From: CALMEC01 sp964434425
GTDB taxonomy: Bacteria; Actinomycetota; Thermoleophilia; Miltoncostaeales; Miltoncostaeaceae
Assembly (NCBI GenBank): GCA_964434425.1
Contig: CAYSVH010000007.1
Location: 78,865 to 142,864 of the forward strand
Direction of reading: 5' to 3'
Length of the DNA: 64,000 nucleotides
Position 1 is the stretch's first letter, and the number at the start of each line of letters is the position of its first letter. The notes under the pieces are model-generated. The model was not told the DNA's origin. It saw nothing but the letters and a program-made list of their open reading frames with translations, and did no database searches. Of this stretch, positions 32,117 to 42,300 are shown one piece after another. A program made the position numbers and the translations under genes.

Positions 32117-34288
32117 GTGGCGGAACCCGTCGACGCGTCCGACCTCCGTCGCCGTATCGCCCGTGCGCGCCGGGGGCGTGAGCGGGCCGGGGCGTCACCG
32201 GTCGAGGCCCGCGCCGCCGTCTGGACCGACGTACTCGCCGGTCGCTTCGGTCCCGTGCCCTCCGGGCGGGGGTGGTTCCACGAGGCCGTCTCGATTCCCG
32301 ACAAGGACGCCGTGTTCGCCCGCGCGCGTTCGGGCACAGGCATCACCGCCGCGGATCTGGCCGATGCGACCCGTGTCTACACGCCCACGCCGGTCGTGCG
32401 GTTCCTCCTTCAGAACACGCTCGGTTCGCTCTGGTGCGCCATGCATCCTCGGACACGGCTCCGCGAGGGCTGGTCGTTTCTTGTCACTCAGACGGTCAGC
32501 GCTCCGCGGACGCCCGTATCGGCGCGTGATCTGCGCGTCGTCGACCCCTGTTGCGGCGCCGGTGCATTCCTCGTCGAGGCGGCCCCGTTCCTCGCCGACC
32601 TGATCCAGGAGGAGGAGGGGACCACCGGCGACCCCGGGCGTCGCCGGGACGCCCTCGCGCACGCCGTGGCGCACGGGATCCACGGTACGGACATCGATTC
32701 CGAGGCCGTCGCCATCGCGGAAGAGACACTGACCGCGCTGGTGGGCAGGGCGGTCCCGGTGAACCTGCGTGTCCTTCCGGCTCCCGAGGGGATGCTGGCT
32801 CCGGACGCGTTCGGGGCCGAACGCTTCGACGTCGTCGTGACGAACCCCCCGTATGTCGGTGCACGCCAGATGGACCGCGCGCTCGCCCGCCGGCTCGACG
32901 CCGTCGAGGGCACACGGGTGCTCGATCTCGCGGTGGCCGTGCAGCGCCGCGCGTGGGGCCTGGTGGCCGACGGCGGGAGGTGCGGCACCATCACCCCGGC
33001 CGGATGGCTGAACGACCGGTCCGCGACCCGGCTCCGGCGGAGGATCCTGGATGAGGGCTCTCCCCGGATCGTGGCGCGGCTGGGCCAGGGCGTCTTCGAT
33101 CAGGCTCCACTGGTGTTCTGCTCGCTGAACGTCCTGGAGCGCGGAGGCGGTGGGCCCGGGTGGCGGCTGCTCACGGCCACGGGTGCGGATGAACCGGCGC
33201 TCATCACCGCCGTGCATGAGGCGACGGATGTGCCGGCGGAGGCACTGGCGGCACTGGCGGTGCCGCCGTTCGCCCCACGCGTACCGGCCCGGCTTCTGGG
33301 GCGCCTCGGCACGGGGCCCACGGTGGGGGACTTCTTCACCACGTTCGACGGAGCGTGGACGGGGAGCCACCGGCGTGACGTGCGCGCGTGGTGGGAGGTT
33401 GTCGACCACCCGGAGTGGGTGCCCGTGTCCGGCGGTCAGGGACGCGAGGGATGGGCCGTGGGCACGGCGTTTCGCATGCGTGCCGAGCACGTGGCGGGCC
33501 AACCGGATCGCACCGGCCTCGTGGAGTACCCGCGCGTCGCCGGCGGGTGGCTGTGTGCCCGTGAGGCCGAGCCGGGTACCGCGGCGCGGGCGGGGGTGGT
33601 CACGTTCGCGCCACGGTGCGATGAGGCTCGGCGCCGGCGCGACGAACTGCTCGCGGTGTTCAACACGCGCATCGGAACGGCATGGCTTCGCACACTCGTC
33701 AGCGGGTTGAACTTCAATCCCGGCTACGCGGCACGTGTGCCGCTCGCACCTGTGCCACCCGATGAGGGGTTGCAGGATGCCGTCCGCGATATCGTCGCGC
33801 TTCGTCGCCGGCTGGCGCGTCGCGATCCCACGTCGGAGGGCTTCACGGGTGTCCCCTGGTCATGGGAGTCCGACGATCTGGCCGCGCGCATCGATCGGGC
33901 CCTGGAGCGTGCGGACCGTCTCACCGCCGCCCACCTGGGGATCGGTGACGAGGAGTGGGGGAGCATGGACCCTCTCCGGCCGGCTCGGCGCTCCTGGACC
34001 GCACGTGAGGATGCGTGGATGGTGGCGGCGCTCCGCTGCGTCGGTGTGCGCTGGCCCGCCGATTCGGACGGACCCTCCTGGAGGGTCGAGCCGACTCCGC
34101 TCGCCGATGTCGGTGATGCCGCCGCGGCTCTGGCGCACGCGGCGGGTGCCGGTCCTGCCGACTGCGACGCCGGACGGGAGTGGATCGTGCGTCGGCTGGG
34201 GCGGTATCTGGAGACCCGCTACCGGAGGACGGCCCCCGTCACCGTGACGGCCGGCGTCCTCGGACCGCGCGACGGGGCCACCTCGTAA
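32117..34288 (+). CDS. Orphan adenine-N6 DNA methyltransferase (Eco57I/PglX-like)
   Basis: The 723-residue protein is a gamma-type N6-adenine methyltransferase. SAM motif I is VVDPCCGAGAFLVEA (Asp143), the catalytic motif is VVTNPPYVGARQ (NPPY at 243-246), and GWLNDRSATRLRRRIL follows. Around residue 535 SGLNFNPGYAARVPLAP resembles the TaqI/PglX target-recognition junction. The last 180 residues are Arg/Trp-rich. There is no nuclease or helicase domain and no restriction or BREX partner within the window. GTG start 12 nt after gcvH, so probably co-transcribed with gcvTH, an odd pairing. Type IIG-like but nuclease-free is my reading. Confidence 0.8.
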   Translation: MAEPVDASDLRRRIARARRGRERAGASPVEARAAVWTDVLAGRFGPVPSGRGWFHEAVSIPDKDAVFARARSGTGITAADLADATRVYTPTPVVRFLLQNTLGSLWCAMHPRTRLREGWSFLVTQTVSAPRTPVSARDLRVVDPCCGAGAFLVEAAPFLADLIQEEEGTTGDPGRRRDALAHAVAHGIHGTDIDSEAVAIAEETLTALVGRAVPVNLRVLPAPEGMLAPDAFGAERFDVVVTNPPYVGARQMDRALARRLDAVEGTRVLDLAVAVQRRAWGLVADGGRCGTITPAGWLNDRSATRLRRRILDEGSPRIVARLGQGVFDQAPLVFCSLNVLERGGGGPGWRLLTATGADEPALITAVHEATDVPAEALAALAVPPFAPRVPARLLGRLGTGPTVGDFFTTFDGAWTGSHRRDVRAWWEVVDHPEWVPVSGGQGREGWAVGTAFRMRAEHVAGQPDRTGLVEYPRVAGGWLCAREAEPGTAARAGVVTFAPRCDEARRRRDELLAVFNTRIGTAWLRTLVSGLNFNPGYAARVPLAPVPPDEGLQDAVRDIVALRRRLARRDPTSEGFTGVPWSWESDDLAARIDRALERADRLTAAHLGIGDEEWGSMDPLRPARRSWTAREDAWMVAALRCVGVRWPADSDGPSWRVEPTPLADVGDAAAALAHAAGAGPADCDAGREWIVRRLGRYLETRYRRTAPVTVTAGVLGPRDGATS

Positions 34289-34292
34289 CGGC

Positions 34293-34315
34293 GATCCGCT
34301 GCGAAGGCGCGGATC
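34293..34315. terminator. Hairpin between convergent genes
   Basis: GATCCGC (34293-34299) pairs with GCGGATC (34309-34315) in the 61-nt gap between two convergent genes. It may stop both transcripts. Confidence 0.45.
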
Positions 34316-34349
34316 CGGCCGTTGTCCTCACCCTCCGTCCGGCGGCTGG

Positions 34350-35561
34350 TCAGCGACCGGCGACCGGCTCGCGCGGAGGCGCCTGAGGCGTCGCCTGCGC
34401 GTCTTGGGGTGACTCACCGCGCTCGGGGCGATACAGGCGGCGGGCGAACGCCTCGAGGCGAGGACTGCCCGGCCGGTGGACGCCCCGGTAGCCGTCGCCG
34501 CGGATGCGGCGCACCACCCGGGGCCACAGGAACGTGGATCTGGCGACGCGTCCCGCGAGCCGTGGGGCCCCGTCGAACAGCAGCTTGCCGGCCCACGAGA
34601 CGCTCCGGTGACGCGACAGCGCCCCGTCGATCGCGCGCTTGTACGGCAGAAGGGTGGACGCGCGTCCGTCGAGGAAGTCGCCGACGGCCTCGCATGCCAG
34701 GCGCGACGACAGGAACGCCTCGTACATGCCGTCGCCGGACATCGGGTCGATGAGCCCGGCCGCATCGCCCACGACGAGGGCACGGGCGGAGGCGACGGGC
34801 GAGCGGGGATCGCGGAGGGGGAGGCGGTAACCGCGGGCGTGGGTCACGCGATCGGCAGGGATGCCGTACTGGGCGCACAGGCGGGCCAGATGGGCCTTCA
34901 GGTTGCCGCCCTCGCGACCCCAGCCGCCGACCCCGACGTTGGCGTGGTCGCCCTTCGGGAAGATCCACGCGTACCCGCCGGGGACCGTCGCGAACTCGAG
35001 GAGGAGCCGCCCGCGCCAGTATGAGTGATCGAGGACGTCCCAGCCGACGTTGCCCTCGTAGGCGACGCCGTACGTGACGTCGCCGCCCAGACCGAGCTGC
35101 TTGGCGCTGACGCCGTTGCACCCGTCGGCACCGATGACGAGGGACGCGGTGATCCGATCGGTGCCCGTGGAGACGGTGACACCGCGAGGGCCCGTCTCGA
35201 TGGTCCGCACGCGCACGCCGTCGCGGAAGTCGGCGCCCGCCTCCGCTGCGCTCTCGGCCAGGAATGCGTCCAGACGACGTCGCTGCGTCATGTGGACCAC
35301 GGGCGCGTCGGCCGTCCGGACGAAGCGGTCGTCGTATCCGAAGCCCAGTTCGGCCACCGTGATGTGGTCCTCGACCACCGGGGTGACGTCGACGGGCAGA
35401 TGGTGCAGCCCGCGCACCGTGATGCCGCCGCCGCAGGGCTTGTCGCGGGGGAACGTCGCCCGGTCGAGGAGTCCGACCCGCGCGCCCCGGCGTGCGAGGC
35501 GATAGGCGGCGGTGGATCCGGCGGGACCCGCGCCGATCACGATCACGTCGAAGTCAGGCAT
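34350..35561 (-). CDS. Geranylgeranyl reductase-family FAD oxidoreductase
   Basis: The 403-residue flavoprotein has the N-terminal FAD site DVIVIGAGPAGSTAAYRLARRG and the family-typical RDKPCGGGITVRGL. An ADG motif (IGADGCNGVSAKQLG) and the second FAD motif VVGDAAGLIDPMSGDGMYEAFLS follow. Such enzymes reduce isoprenoid chains of lipids, menaquinone or chlorophyll precursors. In a non-phototroph a menaquinone or isoprenoid-lipid substrate is likeliest. I choose ATG 35561 (MPDFDV); a TAAGAT hexamer lies 10 nt upstream. An in-frame extension to 35813 is unsupported. Confidence 0.88.
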   Translation of the reverse strand: MPDFDVIVIGAGPAGSTAAYRLARRGARVGLLDRATFPRDKPCGGGITVRGLHHLPVDVTPVVEDHITVAELGFGYDDRFVRTADAPVVHMTQRRRLDAFLAESAAEAGADFRDGVRVRTIETGPRGVTVSTGTDRITASLVIGADGCNGVSAKQLGLGGDVTYGVAYEGNVGWDVLDHSYWRGRLLLEFATVPGGYAWIFPKGDHANVGVGGWGREGGNLKAHLARLCAQYGIPADRVTHARGYRLPLRDPRSPVASARALVVGDAAGLIDPMSGDGMYEAFLSSRLACEAVGDFLDGRASTLLPYKRAIDGALSRHRSVSWAGKLLFDGAPRLAGRVARSTFLWPRVVRRIRGDGYRGVHRPGSPRLEAFARRLYRPERGESPQDAQATPQAPPREPVAGR

Positions 35562-35834
35562 GCAATGGTCCATCTTACGGAACCGTCCGGAGTCGACGCC
35601 GCTCAGGGGAGGCGCCGGGTCGGCCGGAACTCCGCAACCACCGGATGGCCGATTCCCCGGAATCGCGGCGTGGCGCGTGTCCTCAGCGACGCGGATGCGC
35701 TCCCGACCCACCCGCCCACCCCTGGCCGGCCACCGGACACCTCGGAAAGACAGCACCCTGCCTCCGGTGCCCGGCGACGCCCCGCATCCACCGGGGACGC
35801 ATGCCACATCCACGATTCCGGGTCATCAACCATC

Positions 35835-35840
35835 TAGGCT
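35835..35840 (+). promoter_or_regulatory. -10 hexamer of a leaderless nth promoter
   Basis: TAGGCT ends 7 nt before the nth ATG; no ribosome site intervenes. The preceding ATCAACCATCT resembles the arm of the repeated hairpins described elsewhere. Confidence 0.5.
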
Positions 35841-35847
35841 CCGAGCG

Positions 35848-36519
35848 ATGGGCAAGCCACGCACACCGAAGGGGCGGGGGCGTGTCGTGGCCGAGCGGCT
35901 CGCCGAGGAATACCCCGAGATCGTCATCCCGCTGGATCACAGCAGTCCGTTCCAGCTTCTGGCCGCGGTGATCCTGTCGGCGCAGTGCACCGACGCCCGC
36001 GTGAACATGGTGACCCCGGCGCTCTTCGCGCGGTTCCCCGATGCGCCGGCCATGGCGGCCGCGGATCCCTGGGAGGTGGAGGAACTCATCCATTCCACCG
36101 GCTTCTTCCGGGCCAAGACCCGCTCGCTCATCGGGATGGCCCAGGCCGTGGTCGACCGTCACGACGGCGAGCTGCCCCCGACCATGAAGGATCTCGTGAG
36201 GCTCCCCGGGGTGGGGAGGAAGACGGCGAACGTGATCCTGGGTCACTGGTTCGGCGTGCCCGGCGTCGTCGTCGACACCCACGTGCTGCGTCTGTCGCGG
36301 CTGTTGGGGCTCACGACCGAGACCGATCCCGTGAAGGTCGAACGCGATCTGATGGCGATCTGGCCCCGACGGTACTGGTCGGACACCACGATGCGGATGA
36401 TCTACCACGGCCGCGCGGTGTGCGTCGCCCGCCGTCCCCGGTGCGATGTCTGCGTGCTCGCCGACATCTGTCCCTCGGCGGTGGTCGCACCCCCCGCGCG
36501 TACCCGAAACCGGGCATGA
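35848..36519 (+). CDS. nth: Endonuclease III
   Basis: This base-excision glycosylase/AP lyase removes oxidised pyrimidines. The 223-residue protein has AVILSAQCTDARVN, the helix-hairpin-helix LPGVGRKTANVIL with the catalytic Lys, VVDTHVLRLSRLLGL with the catalytic Asp, and the C-terminal iron-sulfur cluster C-X6-C-X2-C-X5-C. All functional residues are present. The ATG at 35848 is preceded by a leaderless-type promoter. The next gene begins 7 nt after its stop. Confidence 0.95.
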   Translation: MGKPRTPKGRGRVVAERLAEEYPEIVIPLDHSSPFQLLAAVILSAQCTDARVNMVTPALFARFPDAPAMAAADPWEVEELIHSTGFFRAKTRSLIGMAQAVVDRHDGELPPTMKDLVRLPGVGRKTANVILGHWFGVPGVVVDTHVLRLSRLLGLTTETDPVKVERDLMAIWPRRYWSDTTMRMIYHGRAVCVARRPRCDVCVLADICPSAVVAPPARTRNRA

Positions 36520-36526
36520 TGGAGCG

Positions 36527-37006
36527 GTGGATGACATCTGGACACTCGTACGTTTCCTTCACCTGCTCGGTGTCGCGGTCTGGCTCGGGGGGATGATCTT
36601 CGTCGGTGCGATCGCCGTGCCGATCGCGCGCGCCACGGAGGGACCCCATGGCGGTCGGGCACTCATCACCCGTATCACCCAGCGGTTCGGGGCGCTCGGT
36701 GCGATGGCGTGGGCGACGATCCTCGTGACGGGCGGACTGCTCTTGCAGCACCGCAACGTCGACATGGACGTCCTGACCTCGTCCGACTACGGCCGGAAGC
36801 TGCTCATCAAGATCGTCCTGCTCTTCCTGGTCGGCTTCGCGGTGGTGGTGCACGCGATGTGGCAGGGCCCGAAGGTGCGGGAGCTCGAGGAGGCCGGTGA
36901 CGCGGAGGGCACCAAGCGCATGAAGATGATCGGCGGGATGCTCGACGCCTTCGCGCTTCTCGGAACGCTCGCGGCGCTGTGGCTGGCGACCTCGCTCATC
37001 GGGTGA
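36527..37006 (+). CDS. CopD-like four-helix membrane protein
   Basis: The 159-residue protein has four hydrophobic segments. It starts DDIWTLVRFLHLLGVAVWLGG, the HLLGVAxWLGG pattern common to CopD-family and related haem- or copper-linked membrane proteins. A loop with GRKLLIKIVLLFLVGFAVV and a final helix LLGTLAALWLATSLI follow. The His in the first helix could bind metal or haem. GTG start close to the nth stop; spacing from GGAG is short, so the exact start is uncertain. Function unknown. Confidence 0.65.
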   Translation: MDDIWTLVRFLHLLGVAVWLGGMIFVGAIAVPIARATEGPHGGRALITRITQRFGALGAMAWATILVTGGLLLQHRNVDMDVLTSSDYGRKLLIKIVLLFLVGFAVVVHAMWQGPKVRELEEAGDAEGTKRMKMIGGMLDAFALLGTLAALWLATSLIG

Positions 37007-37058
37007 CCACCGGGCCGCCATCCGGCGCGGGTCATCCACATCGCAATGAGGTTCCGTC

Positions 37059-38825
37059 GTGCCGCTGATCGACGACGCGAGCGTCGAGGCGGTGCGTCAG
37101 GCGGCCGATCTGGTCGAGCTCCTGCGGGGGCGCGTACAGCTCGTTCGGCGCAGCGGCCGCTGGTGGGGGCGCTGCCCGTTCCATGACGAGCGCAGTCCGT
37201 CGTTCACGATCCTTCCGGACCACCGGAACTACTACTGCTTCGGCTGCGGCGCCAAGGGCGACGCCATCACCTGGATGCGTGAGCGGGAGGGGGCGGCGTC
37301 GTTCAACGAGGCCGTGGAGGCCCTGGCCGAGCGCTTCGGGATCGAGCTCAAATACGCCGAGTCGTCACCGCAGGAGGAGGCGGCGCGCGCCGCGAACCGG
37401 AGACGGCTCGAGGTCCTGCAGCGCGCCCGCGACTTCTACGCCGCGTACCTGTGGAAGTCGGACGAGGCGGAGCACGCCCGCGCCTACCTGGCCGAGCGCG
37501 GCTTCGACGAGGAGCTCCTTCGCAGCTATCAGGTGGGATACGCCCCCGGCCGCGGCGACGTTCTCGCCGCCCGGGCGCTGACGCAGGGGTATGACCGCCG
37601 TCAGCTGGTGGAGGCCGGCCTCGCGCGCGACCGCGGCGGAGCCCCCCAGGACTTCTTCACCTCACGCATCACGTTCCCCATCGCCAACGGACGTGGTCAG
37701 GTGCTGGGCTTCGGCGCCCGCACGCTCGACCCGAACGAGCGCGCCAAGTACGTGAACAGCCCCGAGGGGCGGAACTTCCGCAAGCGAACGCTGCTGTTCG
37801 CCCTCGACATCGCACGGGTGGAGGCGGCGAAGAGGGGATGGGTGATGGTGGTCGAGGGCTACACCGACGTGCTGGCCCTGGCCAAGGCCGGATTCCCGAA
37901 CGCCGTCGCCTGCATGGGCACGTCGCTCACGAACGAGCAGATCCGGTTGCTGGCGCGGACCGCGGACGAGATCCGCCTCTGCTTCGACGGTGACCGGGCC
38001 GGTCAGGACGCGGCCTGGCGGAGCGTGGAGGCACTGGGCGACGTCGAAGTGAGGCTCACCGCCGTGCCGTTTCCGGCCGGTGCCGACCCCGGTGATCTGG
38101 CCGCCACCGACGCGGGCGTCGCACGGCTGGCGCAGCTGGTCGAGTCGCCTCAGCCGATGCTCTCGTATCTGGTCCGTGCACGCACCGACCGGGCCGGTGC
38201 CTCGGCGGCCGAGCGTTCGGAGGCCTTCGGGGACATCGCCCGGCTGCTGGCCCGGTTCCCGGAGGGGATAGAGAGGGACGAGGCCCTCCGGATCACGGCC
38301 AGTCGACTTGAGATCTCGGCGTCCAACACGCAGACGATGCTGGAGCGCCTGGCGCGGGAGGCGGAGCGGCTGGCCACCACGTCACGCGACCGGGGTCAGG
38401 ACGCGGACGTGCCGACATCCACTCCTGCGCTCCTGGAGCGCCTGGGGGCGGACGAGGTACGTGAGCGGCGATGGCTCGCCATCGCCGTCGCCCTCGGGCT
38501 CGACGTCGCCGGGCCCTTCTGCGAGGAACTCGCCGTCGAGGCGTTCGACCGCCCCGAACACCGCACCGCCTTCACCGAGTTGAAGGCCGGTCATCCGATC
38601 GACCAGTGGCCCCGGGAACTGGACGCCCTGGCGGTCACTCTGCGCGTCGATCTCGCGGGACCCCCGACCGAGCGCGAGCTTCGTGAGGCGACCTACCGTC
38701 TGCAGGAGAGGGTGCTGGAACGCCGGGCGGCCGTCGCCCGCGAGAAGGGTGACGACGCGGCGTTCCTCAGCTTCCAGCGTCTCCTGTCACGCCTGCGCGA
38801 CGCGATCCGCGACGTGGAGGCGTGA
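37059..38825 (+). CDS. dnaG: DNA primase
   Basis: DnaG makes RNA primers at the replication fork. The 588-residue protein has the N-terminal CHC2 zinc finger (CPFHDERSPSFT ... YYCFGCGAKGDAI), the catalytic core with NGRGQVLGFGAR, the TOPRIM Glu in VVEGYTDVLAL and the metal-binding DxD in CFDGDRAGQDAA. A divergent C-terminal helicase-binding region completes it. GTG start. Unlike E. coli and many actinobacteria, rpoD does not follow. Confidence 0.95.
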   Translation: MPLIDDASVEAVRQAADLVELLRGRVQLVRRSGRWWGRCPFHDERSPSFTILPDHRNYYCFGCGAKGDAITWMREREGAASFNEAVEALAERFGIELKYAESSPQEEAARAANRRRLEVLQRARDFYAAYLWKSDEAEHARAYLAERGFDEELLRSYQVGYAPGRGDVLAARALTQGYDRRQLVEAGLARDRGGAPQDFFTSRITFPIANGRGQVLGFGARTLDPNERAKYVNSPEGRNFRKRTLLFALDIARVEAAKRGWVMVVEGYTDVLALAKAGFPNAVACMGTSLTNEQIRLLARTADEIRLCFDGDRAGQDAAWRSVEALGDVEVRLTAVPFPAGADPGDLAATDAGVARLAQLVESPQPMLSYLVRARTDRAGASAAERSEAFGDIARLLARFPEGIERDEALRITASRLEISASNTQTMLERLAREAERLATTSRDRGQDADVPTSTPALLERLGADEVRERRWLAIAVALGLDVAGPFCEELAVEAFDRPEHRTAFTELKAGHPIDQWPRELDALAVTLRVDLAGPPTERELREATYRLQERVLERRAAVAREKGDDAAFLSFQRLLSRLRDAIRDVEA

Positions 38826-38837
38826 ACCGCACCCGCC

Positions 38838-38972
38838 TCAGGCGGCGGGCGGGGTGTCGTCGTCCTCCGGCGGAAGCTCCGTGAACTGGAACTCATCGCC
38901 CTGGCGGCGCTTCTTCATGACCCAGTAGATGGCACCGGTGATACCCAGTGCTGCGAGCAGCTTCTTGAACAT
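38838..38972 (-). CDS. 44-residue membrane peptide gene
   Basis: A small gene convergent with dnaG encodes MFKKLLAALGITGAIYWV followed by MKKRRQGDEFQF and an acidic Pro-rich tail. It has one short hydrophobic helix, a basic stop-transfer patch and a negatively charged C-terminus. GGAGGA lies 5 nt before the ATG, and a TATGAT hexamer at 38999-39004 (minus strand) could be its -10. It resembles the tiny DLW-39-like proteins annotated in actinobacteria. Function unknown. Confidence 0.75.
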   Translation of the reverse strand: MFKKLLAALGITGAIYWVMKKRRQGDEFQFTELPPEDDDTPPAA

Positions 38973-39393
38973 GCGTCCTCCGGAGTGGTACTCCGCGGAT
39001 CATAGACGGATGCCGCGTGTGACCTCGCCGAGGTGCGGTGCCGGCCGGACCGGGGCGGGGACGAAACGCGGCTGCCACGTGAGCGGTCCGGTGGGTGAGG
39101 GAACGGGTGTCAGGTCCCCCGATCGGCGCCCCGCACCTGGTGTTCGGCGTCGGGACCGAACGCGGAGCCGTCGGCCTCGCCGCTGGGTGTCCTCCGGCGA
39201 ACGTGAGGTGGAGCCCGGCGCCGGCGCCCTCAGACGATCCCGGTGGACGTAGTCCTCTCCTGCCCAGGCGCGGGTTCTCGCGGGTACGCGCGAAACCCTC
39301 GTGCGGGAGGGCGCGCTCCGTGCGACCCGCGACCTGCCGTCGGTCGCGTCCTACTTATTGTCATACCGACTGACGGGGCATATGCTCGCGCGC
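38973..39393 (+). other. Intergenic region between divergent genes
   Basis: No credible gene in this 421-nt interval. It contains the -10 of the 44-aa gene (38999-39004, minus) at its left and the promoter of the large secreted protein at its right end. The rest is featureless GC-rich sequence. Confidence 0.6.
39358..39386 (+). promoter_or_regulatory. Leaderless promoter of the large secreted protein
   Basis: TTGTCA (39358-39363), 17-bp spacer, TATGCT (39381-39386), then 7 nt to ATG 39394. This is one of the clearest promoters in the window and fixes the start codon. Confidence 0.75.
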
Positions 39394-42300
39394 ATGAGGT
39401 CGCACCTCGTCCGTCTCGTCCTCGTCGTCGCACTCGCCGTTCTCCTTTCGCCGGCGGTGGCCGCGCCCGGCGGAGAACGCGACTCGGGCGTGCGCACGAG
39501 CGCTGACGTGCGCCTCGTCCTGCCGGACATGGACCGGCCGGCGCGGCTGACGACACAGGCGAGGGCACCCCGCGTCCTGCGGACGCCGGGCTACAGGGGG
39601 GGACGGAGGGTGCCCCGTACGCGGCCGGCCGCGCCGCCCCCGCCCATCAGGATCGGAGAGGGGTGGAAGCCGTCGGTGACGGTCGACGCCGCGGGTACCA
39701 GCCACATCGTCTGGACCGAGTCCATGCTCGGCGCGACTCCGGACGTCACGCACTACTGCCGGATGCCGCGCGGTGCCAGGGCGTGCGACAACCCCAACCG
39801 CACGCCGATGCCGCTCGCGGATGCCTACAGCGGCGACCACAGCGGCCCGAAGATCCTGCGGATCGGCGACCAGCTCGTGGTGCTCACGCATCGCTATCCG
39901 CCGGTGGTGACCCACCCGGACGGACAGACGGACGACGAGACCACGTACGCCTGGACCTCGGCCGACGGCGGGACGACGTGGACCGGGCCGGCCATCGTGG
40001 GGAACCTGCCGTTCAACGACGTCGCGCTCGTCGGGGGCGCAAACCCGCGGATCGCGGCGATCACCAGCACCTACACACCCGGGCTCTTCAGCCAGATCAT
40101 CGACGCCGGCAACTACACCCGGCAGCGCACCCTGCTGGCGGCCTCCGCGTCGACGCTGATCTACGGCGGCCGGGTGGCCGCGGACGGTGACGGGATCGTC
40201 GCCGCCGCCTCCGGTCCCGTCGGTCCCGTGCTGGTGCGCCGGACCGGGACCACCGCGGGCGCGCCCGATCCGGGTGCGTGGTCGTCCACCCAGGTGCCGG
40301 GGGATGAGCCCCACCTCGCGGGTGGTCCGTCCGGCCCGTTCCTGATGACGCGCACGGGCCAGCGGCCCACACTCTGGCGGGTCGACGGGGCGGGCGTGCC
40401 CCAGCGTCTGTCGACACTGACGACAAAGGCGGCGAAACCGGTCGCGCTCACCCAGGACGACGGCGGCGGTGTGATCGCCAGCTGGGTCTCGGGTACACCG
40501 TCGGTCCTCGAGACACGCCGCGTCGGGCCCAACGGCACGGGCGGCGCCGCGTTCCCGGCCGCGGTCGGGCGGATCGACGAGGTGGCCTCCGCAGCGGCGT
40601 TCGACGGCGGCGGGGTCATGGTCTACCGGCGCGACTCCACCGGCACGTCGCGCGGGACCATCGCCGTCGCCCCGTACGGTCCGCTGTCACCCACGGGCCG
40701 CCCCGGCGCCGGCAGCCGGGCCGCCGAGGGCATTCCCGGCGGGTACGCGGGCTGCCGAGCCGTCGGCTTCGGAAAGGTTGCGATCTCACCCCGTGCCGGA
40801 TGCCTTCTGCAGAGCACGGATCCCGCGTTCCGCGGGGCGTACGTGTCGCGCAGCGCCGTCGACCTCAACGGCCTGACGCTGATCCCCGACGCCGGGGTCT
40901 CGATCATCGTCAACCCGGCCAAGCGGACGCTCGACACGACCGGCCGGGTCACCATCGCACTCGAGGGATCCGCGATCGGCAGGATCCCGCTCGCCCGCAT
41001 GGAGCTGCACCTCAAGCTGAGCGGGGCGAACGGCACGTCGCTCTTCTCCGGTGTCGACCTTCCGCGCGGAGCCTCGATCAAGGGCTTCCCCATCGACGCC
41101 GACTACGACGTCATCGTCGCCGGTGACGGTATCCGCATCCCGCTCTCGCTCAAGCTCCCCCCGGCGCTCGGCGGTGTCAGCGGATCGGTGACGATCCGCG
41201 CCACGCGCGGCGTCGGAGCGCAGCTCGACTCGTTCCGGCTGGGTGCGAAGACCATCCCGCTCGGTCCGGTTTCGATCCGCGACCTCTCCATCGCCTACAC
41301 GGCCGAGGGCAATCGCTGGAGCGGGGGCGGGAAGCTGGACTTCGTCACGGGTGCCCTGACGCTCCGGACGGAGTTCGCGAACGGGCGCTTCATCTCCGGC
41401 AGCTTCGCCGTCGACCTGCCGACGCCCGGGATCATGGTCTTCAATCAGGTCTGGCTGACGCAGGTGAGGGGAGGCCTCCGCCTCCAGCCGCAGTTCTCGG
41501 CGTCGCTCGGCGTCAGCCTGGGGATCATCTACACGCCGTCCACCAAGCTCTACGCCGCCGATGTCCGCGGCGACCTGACCATGACGATCCGGGGCGGCGA
41601 CCTCAACTTCGTGGCCGAGGGCAGCGTCGCGGTCGCGGGTCTCGGTGTCGGCCGCGGACGTACCGAGGTGGATACGTCCGGATACGCGGCGATGAGGAGC
41701 ACGGCCGCGATCGATCTGAAGGTTGCGCAGATCACCGGGGAGACCGGTGGGTTCTTCGACGGGCGGAATCGGACGTGGGGGCTCTCGTCCGAGAACTCGG
41801 TCCGCGCCCTGGGGGTCACCGTGTCGAAGGTCGCGCTCGCGGCATCCCCGGCGGGTTTCGGCGCCTGCGGGACCGCCAGCCCGCCGCTCCCGCCCCTCGT
41901 CTCGGTCAGCGACGGTGTCCAGCCGGCGCATCTGCAGGTCACCTACCCATGGGGTGGCAGCGCCAGGGTGAGCGTCGGAACGAGTTGCTCGCTGGATCGC
42001 TACCGTCCTCCGGCTCCCGCGCAGACCATGGAGCGCGGCGTCCGGCGTGCGCACGCCGAGCCGGGCGACCGGCCGGTCCCGGTCACCGGCCGGCGGACGA
42101 TGAACATCATGGTCGTCGGCGCCGGTGGAGCGGCTCCGGACGTCGACGTGGTCGATCCGGCCGGTGCGGTCGTCGATCCCTCCGCTCGCAACGTCGCCCG
42201 GTACCCGGTGGCGCAGGACAGTGTCCTCATCGTCCTTCAGGCTCCGCGGACCGGGACGTGGGCGATCCGTCCGCGCGCGGGGTCGCCCGGCATCGCCGAT

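Noticed and set aside
32117..34288. Complete BREX or type I restriction system
   Set aside because: Only the methyltransferase is present; no pglZ, brxC, hsdR or hsdS within the window.
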